From Hydrogenobacter hydrogenophilus (GTDB taxonomy: Bacteria; Aquificota; Aquificia; Aquificales; Aquificaceae): a stretch of DNA of 64,000 bases. Of this stretch, positions 1 through 8,491 are shown in pieces (position 1 is the first letter of the stretch; each line of letters starts with the position of its first letter). Under the pieces are notes generated by a model. That model searched no databases, was not told the DNA's origin, and worked only from the letters and a program-made list of their open reading frames with translations. A program made the position numbers and the translations under genes. The stretch covers positions 1 through 64,000 of the forward strand of contig NZ_OBEN01000006.1 of assembly GCF_900215655.1 (NCBI RefSeq), in the 5' to 3' direction.

Positions 1-360
1 CTTTTAAAACCCATAGCGGACACCTTCAGGGAACAGTTCTACACAGAAAGACTCTACCACAAAGTGCTTGCCAAAGGCTATCTGATGGTGTCTAAAGGGT
101 TGTATTATGCGGGGGATAGGCTTACCCTAGATGGTTTTATAAACCTTCTGAGCTTTTTATACCTCAAAGTGGTAAGGTTTTTGTGGATGAAGTTGGATAT
201 AATGGTGGTAGACCTATTTATAAACGGTGTAGCAAAGTTTTCTTTCAAAACAGGAAAACACATAAGAAATGTGCAAACAGGCCTCCTGAACAACTATGTT
301 CTGTTTTTGCTCATTGGTATAATCTTCATACTTGGTGTGATAACTTACTCCCTGAGGTGA
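1..360 (+). CDS. nuoL: NADH-quinone oxidoreductase subunit L, C-terminal end (partial)
   Basis: The frame is open from base 1 to a TGA at 358-360, so only the last ~119 residues are visible. They include the motif FREQFYTERLYHKVL, a following amphipathic stretch and a last hydrophobic segment (YVLFLLIGIIFILGVI), as in the long C-terminal arm and final transmembrane helix of the antiporter-like NuoL subunit of complex I. Assignment rests mainly on position directly upstream of nuoM and nuoN, the usual L-M-N order. The stop is followed 4 bp later by the nuoM start, so the two are co-transcribed. The 5' part lies outside the window. Confidence 0.85.
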   Translation, partial: LLKPIADTFREQFYTERLYHKVLAKGYLMVSKGLYYAGDRLTLDGFINLLSFLYLKVVRFLWMKLDIMVVDLFINGVAKFSFKTGKHIRNVQTGLLNNYVLFLLIGIIFILGVITYSLR

Positions 361-364
361 GGTC

Positions 365-1876
365 ATGGAAAAGCTTGGAGCGCAGTTTCCGCTCATATCA
401 GTAAGTATGATCATACCCATTTTGGGAAGCCTTCTTGTACTTGTACTTCCTGAGAGGTTCACCAAAGGGATAAGTCTTCTGTCAACAGGAATAAGCTTCC
501 TTATAGCATTATGTTCTCTGATGTTTTTTGATTTTTCAAAAGGTGAGGTAGTTCAGTTTTACGAACACTATCCCATCATTCCTGAGTTGGGAATAAATCT
601 GTCTTTGGGGCTTGATGGACTTTCCATGCTTATGTACCTTCTTACTACGCTCGTTTCTTTTGTTGCTGTTCTTTGGTCTGTACGGGATAGGCAGATAGAC
701 CACAGAATAAAAGAGTACTTTTTGTGGTTTTTGCTTGCTGAAAGCTTTCTTATAGGTGTATTTTCAAGCTGGGACCTTATAGTTTTTTATGTCTTTTACG
801 AGCTTACCTTAGTACCTATGCTTTTTGTGATAGGCATATGGGGCTATAAGCTCAGGTTATATTCCGCTTACAAGTTCTTTATATACATATTTGTCTCCTC
901 GTTGTTTTTACTTTTGGGAATAGTTAGCCTTGCGGTACAACATTACAAGCTTTTTGGACGCTTTTCCTTTAGTTATTTTGACCTTATGAACAACGATTAC
1001 TCCCTTTGGCTGGGTGTATTTCTGTTTATGCTCTTCTTTATAGCCTTTGCGGTGAAAACGCCCATAGTACCCTTCCACACTTGGCTTCCTGATGCTCACG
1101 GGGAAGCTCCCACTGCTGGTTCAGTAGTGCTTGCTGCAATACTCTTAAAGATGGGAACTTATGCTCTTTTTAGGTTTAACATAGGGCTATTTCCAAAAGT
1201 GGTGGTTTTCCTAATGCCACTACTCGTTCTGTGGGGCATATTCTCCATAGTGATGGCTTCTTGGTTTACTATAAGCCAGAACAATCTCAAAAGGTTTGTA
1301 GCTTACTCTTCTGTAAGCCATATGGGTTTTGTAGTAACAAGTATGTTTCTACTGAATCTGGATGGGTTTAGGGCAAGCATAATGGAAATGTTTGCACACG
1401 GACTTACATCTGCTTCTCTCTTTATGATAGCGGGGTTTATATATAACAGGCTTCACAGCTTTAACATGGATGCGCTCAAGGGAAGTGCCAAGTTCATGCC
1501 TGCTTTTGCTATAATTACTGTCATAACTGCTTACTCCTCTATGGGTCTTCCGGGTGGTTCTTCCTTTTGGGGTAAATTTCTCACTGTGCTTTCCGCAAGA
1601 GAGTATACAACACAGTTGGCTCTTTTGGTCATTGCAGGCGCTTTCTTCAGTGCAGTTTATGTGCTCTACTTCATGAAGGTCCTCTTTTTGGATACCAAAG
1701 AAGAAAGCAGGTTGATACATTTTACGGATATAAGGGGTTTTAAGCTATCTGCCTTTTTACTTCTTCTTATTCCCATGTTTATGGTAGGGTTATTACCCTC
1801 TCTGTTTTTCAACATCTTTGATATGTCTGCAAAGAAACTCTTGCTTTCTGTAATGCACAAATTGATAGGAGGATAG
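365..1876 (+). CDS. nuoM: NADH-quinone oxidoreductase subunit M
   Basis: This 503-residue polytopic membrane protein is the antiporter-like NuoM proton-pumping subunit of complex I. Charged residues typical of the family are visible: a Glu near residue 146 in YELTLVPMLFVIG and a Lys near residue 231 in AVKTPIVPFHTWLPDAHGEA, the signature of the Mrp/NuoLMN proton_antipo_M domain. Length matches the family. The start ATG is preceded by GAGGTGAGG, which overlaps the nuoL stop. It is followed after 7 bp by nuoN. Confidence 0.96.
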   Translation: MEKLGAQFPLISVSMIIPILGSLLVLVLPERFTKGISLLSTGISFLIALCSLMFFDFSKGEVVQFYEHYPIIPELGINLSLGLDGLSMLMYLLTTLVSFVAVLWSVRDRQIDHRIKEYFLWFLLAESFLIGVFSSWDLIVFYVFYELTLVPMLFVIGIWGYKLRLYSAYKFFIYIFVSSLFLLLGIVSLAVQHYKLFGRFSFSYFDLMNNDYSLWLGVFLFMLFFIAFAVKTPIVPFHTWLPDAHGEAPTAGSVVLAAILLKMGTYALFRFNIGLFPKVVVFLMPLLVLWGIFSIVMASWFTISQNNLKRFVAYSSVSHMGFVVTSMFLLNLDGFRASIMEMFAHGLTSASLFMIAGFIYNRLHSFNMDALKGSAKFMPAFAIITVITAYSSMGLPGGSSFWGKFLTVLSAREYTTQLALLVIAGAFFSAVYVLYFMKVLFLDTKEESRLIHFTDIRGFKLSAFLLLLIPMFMVGLLPSLFFNIFDMSAKKLLLSVMHKLIGG

Positions 1877-1883
1877 GGTAGGA

Positions 1884-3344
1884 ATGGAACTTAAGGGCTT
1901 GATAGGTAGTATAGAGTTTCCGAAGATGGCACTGATAATACCTGAACTTACAGTGCTCATAACGGGCTTTTTGCTCTTTACTCTTGATCTTATCTTCAAA
2001 AGAGCTAATTACAAGCTTTACACATGGATAAGTGTAGTGGGTTATTTTATGGCACTGCTTTACATAGCCTTTAATCCTTCCTTATCGGGAAGCACCTTTT
2101 ATGGCCTGTATGTACGGGACTACTTTTCTTCCTTCTTGCATTTTTTTATGATACTTCTGACCATATTTGTTCTTGCTTTCACTTACCGCTACTATAGACA
2201 GAAACTTTCACTCTACAGGGAGTTTTATTACATACTCTCCTTTGCCTTAGTGAGTGCCATGTTCTTAGCATCTTCCTATAACTTGATCACTCTCTATGTA
2301 GCCTTAGAAGGTGTTTCCATTTCCTTTTACATACTTACCGCTCTTTTGAGGGGTGATTTCAACTCAAAGGAAGGATCTTTTAAGTATCTCATACTGGGTG
2401 GTTTAAGTATAGCTTTGGCTTCTTATGGTGCAGCTTTTATGTACATCTACGCGGGATCCCTTGACCTTCAAAAGATACTCACCTATTCTGGACAAAACAA
2501 GGACCTTTTGATACTTGGACTGGTCTTTTTCCTTATAGGATTTGCTATAAAAATAGGTGCGGTTCCTTTCCACTTTTGGCTTCCTGATGCCTATCAGGGT
2601 GCACCAACACCCATAACAGCCTATATGGCATCTGTGGGAAAGCTCGCCTTCTTCGCACCCGTTGTGAGGATAATGCCCCTAATTCAAGAACACTTCGCTT
2701 ATGCTTGGGTGATAACTGTAGGAATTATATCCGCTATGACTATGCTTTACGGAAATTTAGTCGCCCTTGTACAAAAAGATGTGAAAAGGCTTCTTGCTTA
2801 CTCCTCCATAGCTCATTCGGGATACATACTGGCAGGCATAGCTGTTGCAAAGGCTATAGGACTAAAAGCTGTTCTTTACTTTCTGATCGCCTATGCTCTC
2901 ATGGGTGCTGGTTCTTTTCTACTGCTGGCACTCTTAGAAAGACATCCCCAGTGGCAAAACAAGATGGAAGAGTTCTCAGGACTGCGCTTTAGCATGCCTT
3001 GGATAGCAATATCTTTTATGATATTCATGTTCTCCCTTTTGGGGGTGCCCCCTTCGGTGGGTTTTGTGGGAAAGGCTCTTGTATTTACCGCTTTGTCCTT
3101 TGACAGACTTTGGTGGTTAGCATTTATCATGATACTCGCAACGGGTATATCCACAGGCTACTATGTAAGGCTGGTAGTTCTCACCTTTATGAAGGAGAGC
3201 AGTAGGTCCATCAAAGTGGAGAGTTCCCTTGCGGAAAAGGTGGTTATATTTGTGCTGACGCTTTCTGTTGTCATTTTGGGTGCTGTGCCTATAATAATAT
3301 GGAGCTTTGCCAGTCAGTCTGCGGACATACTTTTCAAGAGGTAG
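1884..3344 (+). CDS. nuoN: NADH-quinone oxidoreductase subunit N
   Basis: This 486-residue integral membrane protein is the NuoN antiporter-like subunit of complex I. It has a Glu near residue 142 (YVALEGVSISFYI) and a Lys near residue 223 in AIKIGAVPFHFWLPDAYQGA, followed by the proton_antipo_M core. A GGAGG lies about 10 bp before the ATG. It belongs to the nuo operon: the TAG stop sits only 4 bp before the nuoA start. Confidence 0.95.
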   Translation: MELKGLIGSIEFPKMALIIPELTVLITGFLLFTLDLIFKRANYKLYTWISVVGYFMALLYIAFNPSLSGSTFYGLYVRDYFSSFLHFFMILLTIFVLAFTYRYYRQKLSLYREFYYILSFALVSAMFLASSYNLITLYVALEGVSISFYILTALLRGDFNSKEGSFKYLILGGLSIALASYGAAFMYIYAGSLDLQKILTYSGQNKDLLILGLVFFLIGFAIKIGAVPFHFWLPDAYQGAPTPITAYMASVGKLAFFAPVVRIMPLIQEHFAYAWVITVGIISAMTMLYGNLVALVQKDVKRLLAYSSIAHSGYILAGIAVAKAIGLKAVLYFLIAYALMGAGSFLLLALLERHPQWQNKMEEFSGLRFSMPWIAISFMIFMFSLLGVPPSVGFVGKALVFTALSFDRLWWLAFIMILATGISTGYYVRLVVLTFMKESSRSIKVESSLAEKVVIFVLTLSVVILGAVPIIIWSFASQSADILFKR

Positions 3345-3348
3345 TGGC

Positions 3349-3726
3349 ATGGATTACATGGGGCTTTTGATATTTTTAGGTGTAATGGTGGTGCTTTCTC
3401 TGCTTCTCATATCCTTGAACTCTCTGCTTGGTCCCAAAACTCCGGAAAGTATGGAAGATTACCCTTACGAGTGTGGAGTTCCCCTTTACGACATGAGCGC
3501 TCAGTCTACCTTCCATCAAGGTTATTACCTTCTTGGACTTTTGCTACTGCTCTTTGACATAGAAGCTGCCTTTCTCTTCCCTTGGACAGTGGTTTACAAA
3601 CATCTTGGCATCTTTGGATTTGTTGAGATGTTCCTGTTTATACTGATACTCACCTACGGGCTTTTGTATGCTTGGAGAAAAGGTGCCTTAGATTGGCAGT
3701 TTGAAGAAGAGGTCTTTGAGAGGTGA
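3349..3726 (+). CDS. nuoA: NADH-quinone oxidoreductase subunit A (operon copy)
   Basis: 125 residues with three hydrophobic segments and the NuoA signatures YECGVPLYD, GYYLLGLLLLLFDIEAAFLFPW and YAWRKGALDW. I chose the ATG at 3349 (MDYMGLL) because AGAGGTAG overlapping the nuoN stop is its ribosome-binding site; a longer frame would run back into nuoN. NuoA helps form the quinone-access region of complex I with NuoH. A second, divergent NuoA is encoded at 42147-42503. The usual next gene, nuoB, is absent: nuoCD starts 4 bp after this stop. Confidence 0.94.
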   Translation: MDYMGLLIFLGVMVVLSLLLISLNSLLGPKTPESMEDYPYECGVPLYDMSAQSTFHQGYYLLGLLLLLFDIEAAFLFPWTVVYKHLGIFGFVEMFLFILILTYGLLYAWRKGALDWQFEEEVFER

Positions 3727-3730
3727 AAGC

Positions 3731-5446
3731 ATGCCTTGGGCTAAGGAAGAGGACTTTATAGAGCTAAAAAGGAAGTTTCCGGACCTGCAGATAGAAGTAA
3801 AACCCACTATAACTAACCTTCACATAAGTAAAGATAAACTAATAGAACTGCTAAAAGACCTGAAAGACCTTGGTTTTAAGCTTTTTGTGGACCACTCTGT
3901 GATAGACTTTCCAGATAAAAAACCCAGGTTTCAGGCTTTCTACATACTCTACAATGTAGAAGAGAAAAAGAGAGTGGTAGTAAAGACTTGGACAGATGAT
4001 ACTCTTCCCAGCATAGAAAAACTTTGGTTTGCGGGCAAGTGGGCGGAAAGAGAATGCTACGATATGTTCGGAATACACTACGAAGGGCACGAAAACTTGG
4101 TAAGAGCCTTCATGTGGGAGACCTACCAGTACCACCCACTGCGCAAGGACTTTCCCTTAGAAGGTTATGCCAATGTAGACCTTCCTTCCCTTAACGAGGT
4201 ACTCTATGGGGATAACCTTACTGGCACTATGAACTACAGTAGGATGCACACTGCTGTACCTACCCTTGAAGATCTTGAAATAACAGAAAAGAAAAGACTA
4301 AAGAAGAAAGCTCAGATAGTGCTAAACTGGGGACCTTTGCATCCGGGTACTCACGGCACCATGTGGTTTCTCTTTGATTTGGAAGGGGAAAGGGTGGTTC
4401 AGTGCGATGTGATCCTTGGACAACTCCACAGGGGTGTGGAAAAACTCGCAGAAAACCAGATGTATAACCAGTTTCTCGTCTATACAGACCGAATGGATTA
4501 CATATCCGCTCTTTGTTCTAATCAGGCTTGGGTAGTGGCTGTGGAAAGGCTCTTGGGTATAGAGGATCTTGTGCCAGAAAAAGCCAAGTACATAAGAACT
4601 ATGATGTCCGAACTTCAAAGGATAAACTCTCACCTTCTTTGGCTTGGCACTTATGCTTTGGACCTTGGGGCTTTGACCATATTCCTTTATGCCTTCAAAG
4701 AAAGGGAAAAGCTCATGGACATCATAGAAGGTATTACAGGTGCAAGGCTCACCATAAGCTACCCACGGGTGGGGGGTGTCAGGATGGATCTGCCAGAAGG
4801 TGCTTTAGAGGTAATTAAAGCCTTCATAAAGAGATTTCCTAAAGAACTCAAAGATTGGGAGAACATACTCACCAGAAACAGAATATGGCTAAGGAGAAAT
4901 GTGGATGTAGGAATAATTAGTAAAGAGGATGTGTACTTCTACGGTCTTACCGGTCCTGTGGCAAGAGGCTCGGGTGTAGCGTATGACATAAGGAAGCTTG
5001 AGCCCTACGATGCGTATCCTTATGTAGACTTTGATGTGCCTGTAGGTGAAAAGGGAGATGTGTACGACAGATATTTGGTGCGCCTTGAGGAGATGAGACA
5101 AAGTGTAAGGATTATAGAGCAGTGTGTTGCTGTCTTAGAAAAGATGCCTCCCTCTGCACCCTTCTTTGCGGAATCTCCAGACCCTAAAAAGATAAAACTT
5201 TCCATTGACGGAATAGGACTAAAGGTGCCAGAAGGTGAAACCTACTCTTCGGGAGAAAACCCAAGGGGTGAGCTTGGATTCTTTATATACTCAACAGGTG
5301 GGGTAAAGCCATATAGAGTCAAGATAAAACCCGGAAGCATGTATAACCTTTGCATTTACCCAAAGCTTATGCAAGACAGAGTTATAGCGGACGCTGTTGC
5401 CATACTGGCAAGCTTAGACCCTGTTGTAGGAGAGATAGACAGGTAA
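3731..5446 (+). CDS. nuoCD: NADH-quinone oxidoreductase fused subunit C/D
   Basis: One 571-residue protein joins NuoC (about 1-165) to NuoD (about 190-571). The NuoC part carries ERECYDMFGIHYEGH and YHPLRKDFPLEGY. The NuoD part begins with LNWGPLHPGTHGTMWF and has the 49-kDa hydrogenase-like fold that forms the quinone cavity. Start chosen at 3731 (MPWAKEED) because AGAGGTGA precedes it. The C/D fusion is known from enterobacteria and some other lineages. nuoB, which normally lies between A and C, is not here. Confidence 0.95.
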   Translation: MPWAKEEDFIELKRKFPDLQIEVKPTITNLHISKDKLIELLKDLKDLGFKLFVDHSVIDFPDKKPRFQAFYILYNVEEKKRVVVKTWTDDTLPSIEKLWFAGKWAERECYDMFGIHYEGHENLVRAFMWETYQYHPLRKDFPLEGYANVDLPSLNEVLYGDNLTGTMNYSRMHTAVPTLEDLEITEKKRLKKKAQIVLNWGPLHPGTHGTMWFLFDLEGERVVQCDVILGQLHRGVEKLAENQMYNQFLVYTDRMDYISALCSNQAWVVAVERLLGIEDLVPEKAKYIRTMMSELQRINSHLLWLGTYALDLGALTIFLYAFKEREKLMDIIEGITGARLTISYPRVGGVRMDLPEGALEVIKAFIKRFPKELKDWENILTRNRIWLRRNVDVGIISKEDVYFYGLTGPVARGSGVAYDIRKLEPYDAYPYVDFDVPVGEKGDVYDRYLVRLEEMRQSVRIIEQCVAVLEKMPPSAPFFAESPDPKKIKLSIDGIGLKVPEGETYSSGENPRGELGFFIYSTGGVKPYRVKIKPGSMYNLCIYPKLMQDRVIADAVAILASLDPVVGEIDR

Positions 5447-5456
5447 GGAGGAGGAT

Positions 5457-6506
5457 ATGGAAGGACTCTTGTCCGCCCTGATAATCATCGGTATAAAGAT
5501 ACTGGTGATCCTTGCTATAGTGTTGGGTGTGGGTGCTTATCTTACTTTGGTAGAAAGGAAGGTAGCTGCACACATTCAAAGAAGACCAGGACCTATGGTG
5601 GTAGGCTGGCACGGTCTTTTACAACCCTTAGCGGACGGCATCAAACTTTTGACCAAGGAAGACCTTTTCCCAAGGTACGGAAACAAGTTCCTTTACAACT
5701 TGGCTATAGTTATGGCTCTTGTTCCAGCATCTTTGGTTTTTGCGGTGGTGCCTTTTGGTCCCGAGTTTGAAGTATTTGGCATAAAGGTAAAACCCATATT
5801 AACGGATGTAAATGTGGGTCTTTTGCTCTTTTTTGCTCTTGGTTCTTTGGCTGTATATGCTATAGCCTTAGCAGGATGGGCGTCTAATTCCAAGTATGCC
5901 CTCATAGGCTCTATGAGAAAGGCAGGTATAGTGATCTCCTACGAGGTTGTGATCACTTTTGCCCTCATGGGACCCATAATATTGGCTCAGACCCTTTCCA
6001 CTTACGGCATAGTTCAACAACAGATAGAACAGAAGCTTTGGTATCTGTGGCTACAACCTATAGCCTTTGTGGTTTATATGTTTGCCATGCTTGCAGAGAC
6101 GGGCAGAGTTCCCTTTGACATACAAGAAGCGGAGGCAGAACTGGTCACTGGCTTTACCGTGGAGTACGGTGGTATGAAGTTTGGACTTTTCCCCCTTGTA
6201 GAGTGGTATGTGGAAACGCTGTCTCTATCAGCTATAGCTGTAGTGGTTTTTTTAGGTGGATGGTCTCCTATAAACATACCCTTTGTGGGCTTTATAGACC
6301 CTCTCTTTTTCTTGGGTCCTTTGTCTCCCTTTGTGTGGTTTGTGCTCAAAGTATCCTTACTCTTTCTGTTCGTCCTTTGGCTTCACTGGACACTTCCAAG
6401 ATACAGAATAGACCAGATCACATCAACCGCTTGGAAAGTTATGCTACCTCTAACGCTTGTAAATTTGGTCTTTACCGCTATTATTGCTCCTATGGTGTGG
6501 CGCTAA
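5457..6506 (+). CDS. nuoH: NADH-quinone oxidoreductase subunit H
   Basis: 349 residues, polytopic. NuoH is the membrane subunit that forms the quinone tunnel of complex I. Visible signatures are RRPGPMVVGWHGLLQPLADG near residue 43 and the acidic motif AETGRVPFDIQEAEAELVTG after mid-protein. A strong AAGGAGGAGG site precedes the ATG. Its TAA lies 1 bp before the following flavoprotein gene, so the two are in one transcript. Confidence 0.96.
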   Translation: MEGLLSALIIIGIKILVILAIVLGVGAYLTLVERKVAAHIQRRPGPMVVGWHGLLQPLADGIKLLTKEDLFPRYGNKFLYNLAIVMALVPASLVFAVVPFGPEFEVFGIKVKPILTDVNVGLLLFFALGSLAVYAIALAGWASNSKYALIGSMRKAGIVISYEVVITFALMGPIILAQTLSTYGIVQQQIEQKLWYLWLQPIAFVVYMFAMLAETGRVPFDIQEAEAELVTGFTVEYGGMKFGLFPLVEWYVETLSLSAIAVVVFLGGWSPINIPFVGFIDPLFFLGPLSPFVWFVLKVSLLFLFVLWLHWTLPRYRIDQITSTAWKVMLPLTLVNLVFTAIIAPMVWR

Positions 6507-6507
6507 G

Positions 6508-7893
6508 ATGAAAGTAGTTATAGTGGGCAACGGTCCAGCATCTGCAAGCGCTGTAGAAGCCTTCAGGCAGGTGGATAAAGATTCTGACATTATAGTCCTG
6601 TCTGATGAGGAGTATCCTACATACGCTCCTAACTGTATGGAAAACGTGATAAGAGGAGATATATCCCAAGATGCACTCTTCTACAAAGGTGGGTATGCCT
6701 TCTATGAGAAGTACAAAGTGGACTTTAGACCCAAGAAAGAAGTGATAAGCATAGACAACAAAAGAAAGGTGGTGATAGTAAAGGGTGGAGAAGAGATACC
6801 TTACGATAAGTGCCTTTTGGCAGCTGGGGCTAGTAGCTTTGTGCCACCTATACCGGGAAAGGAGCTGGGGGGAGTAACTACAGCCAAAAACTTAGATGAT
6901 GCAAAAAGAATAAGGGAATGGATACTCTCTGGAAAGGTAAAAAGGGCGGTCATAGTAGGAGCCGGACCCATTGGAGTGGAGGATGCAGAAACCTTAAAGC
7001 ATATGGGAATTGAGGTGCATGTGGTGGAGTTCTTTGACAGGGTACTTCCTCGTATGTTAGATAAGTCTATGGCGGACAGATACATGAAGGCTCTGCAAGA
7101 TGAGGGTATAAACTTTTACCTTAACCATCAGGTGGTAGCTATTCACGGAGAGGATGGTTGGGTGGAAGCGGTAGAGATAAAGCACTTGGGTTCTGACGAA
7201 AGCAAGTTTATAGAAACGGACATGGTGATACTTTCCACTGGTGTGAGACCAAGGACACACATTATTCAGGATACGGACATAAAGCTACACATAGATGAGA
7301 ACAAAAACAGGGTGGTGGGCGGTGTGCTGGCCAACGAGTATCAGCAAACATCAGACCCTGATGTGTACGCTGCTGGAGACATATGCTCTGGAAGGGATGC
7401 TTGGGGAAATTACAGGTGGATAGCTCTGTTTCCTACCGCACAGCAAGGGGGAGCAATAGCGGGATACAACATGGCTGGGCTAAGAGTAGAAAACCCAGGG
7501 CTTGTGGATTACAACGCAGTCAAGACAAGGGGAGCTGTGGCAGGCAGTGGAGGAACTTTTGAGGATGCGGAAGAAGCCTTTACCGCAGAATACGAGAACT
7601 ACCTTATAAAGGTCTTTCTCAAGGAAGGAAAGGTTTGTGGATACCAGTTTGTGGGCATACCTAAGGGAGGGGCACTTAACTTGAGGAACGCCTTCCTGCA
7701 AGGAAACCAAGAGTTTATAAAGAGGGTTTTAAAGGACAGAGGTTTGGGGCTGGAGGCTTCTGGAGTTCTCTTTCATCACTTTATGAGGTTTAAAGACAGG
7801 CGTATCTCACCAGAGATTGTGAAAGCGATAAAGATGGGTATGTTAAGGAGTCTTGCCAATCCCAAATACGAAGTGCCCCTTTTCTATGTTTAA
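6508..7893 (+). CDS. NAD(P)/FAD-dependent oxidoreductase (NADH oxidase / CoA-disulfide reductase-like)
   Basis: 461 residues. An N-terminal FAD dinucleotide fold starts KVVIVGNGPAS, a second nucleotide fold has AVIVGAGPIGVEDAE near residue 150, and the FAD motif VYAAGDIC follows. A single Cys at residue 43 (YAPNCMENV) sits where NADH oxidases and CoA-disulfide reductases keep their redox cysteine. The start at 6508 is 1 bp after nuoH, so this flavoprotein is expressed with complex I genes. Its substrate cannot be read from sequence; it may supply or remove reducing equivalents near the complex. It overlaps nadD by 8 bp. Confidence 0.8.
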   Translation: MKVVIVGNGPASASAVEAFRQVDKDSDIIVLSDEEYPTYAPNCMENVIRGDISQDALFYKGGYAFYEKYKVDFRPKKEVISIDNKRKVVIVKGGEEIPYDKCLLAAGASSFVPPIPGKELGGVTTAKNLDDAKRIREWILSGKVKRAVIVGAGPIGVEDAETLKHMGIEVHVVEFFDRVLPRMLDKSMADRYMKALQDEGINFYLNHQVVAIHGEDGWVEAVEIKHLGSDESKFIETDMVILSTGVRPRTHIIQDTDIKLHIDENKNRVVGGVLANEYQQTSDPDVYAAGDICSGRDAWGNYRWIALFPTAQQGGAIAGYNMAGLRVENPGLVDYNAVKTRGAVAGSGGTFEDAEEAFTAEYENYLIKVFLKEGKVCGYQFVGIPKGGALNLRNAFLQGNQEFIKRVLKDRGLGLEASGVLFHHFMRFKDRRISPEIVKAIKMGMLRSLANPKYEVPLFYV

Positions 7894-8491
7894 AGTGTTC
7901 TTTGGCGGTAGCTTTGACCCAGTACACATAGGACATCTCATCGTAGCAAGAGATGTTCTTGAACAGCTACAAGCAGAAAGCATAGTGTTTCTACCAGCTT
8001 TTCAATCACCACTCAAAGAGCCTCATGTAGCAACACCACAGGAAAGGCTTGAGATGCTTTCTTTGGCAGTAGAGCAAGAAAAGGGCTTTGAGGTTAGCAG
8101 TTTAGAAATAGAAAGACGAGGTGTGTCTTACACAGTTGATACAGCTCAGGAGCTTTTCCACACCTTGGGTGAAAGACCCACTTTTTTAGTAGGAGCGGAC
8201 AGTGTAATGACTTTGCACCTGTGGAAAGACCCCCAAAGGCTTACAAAGATGGCAAAGTTTGTGATAGCAGATAGGTACGCAAAGGCAAAGGAGGTAAGAA
8301 GTTATATGAGCTCTACCTTTCCCAACCTGAAAGAAGGTGAGGACTACATAATCCTTAGCACCAGAAACATAGATATATCATCTACAGAGATAAGAAACAG
8401 GATAAGGGAAGGCAGGAGCATAAAGTGGCTTGTGCCAGAAAAAGTAGAAAACTACATACTCCAGAAGAGTATCTACATCAGAGAGAGATGA
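7886..8491 (+). CDS. nadD: Nicotinate-nucleotide adenylyltransferase
   Basis: 201 residues. The adenylyltransferase nucleotide-binding motif FGGSFDPVHIGHL is at the N-terminus and ISSTEIRNRIREG near the C-terminus, as in NadD, which makes deamido-NAD from nicotinate mononucleotide and ATP. The ATG at 7886 places the motif at the N-terminus and overlaps the upstream flavoprotein gene by 8 bp. A longer frame from 7853 would add 11 residues read from that gene and is rejected. It meets sulP tail to tail with a 14 bp overlap. Confidence 0.92.
   Translation: MFKVFFGGSFDPVHIGHLIVARDVLEQLQAESIVFLPAFQSPLKEPHVATPQERLEMLSLAVEQEKGFEVSSLEIERRGVSYTVDTAQELFHTLGERPTFLVGADSVMTLHLWKDPQRLTKMAKFVIADRYAKAKEVRSYMSSTFPNLKEGEDYIILSTRNIDISSTEIRNRIREGRSIKWLVPEKVENYILQKSIYIRER

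Noticed and set aside
1349-1720. Long minus-strand frame within nuoM, and similar antisense frames within many genes
   Set aside because: They are shadows of strongly conserved genes with no motifs or ribosome-binding sites of their own.
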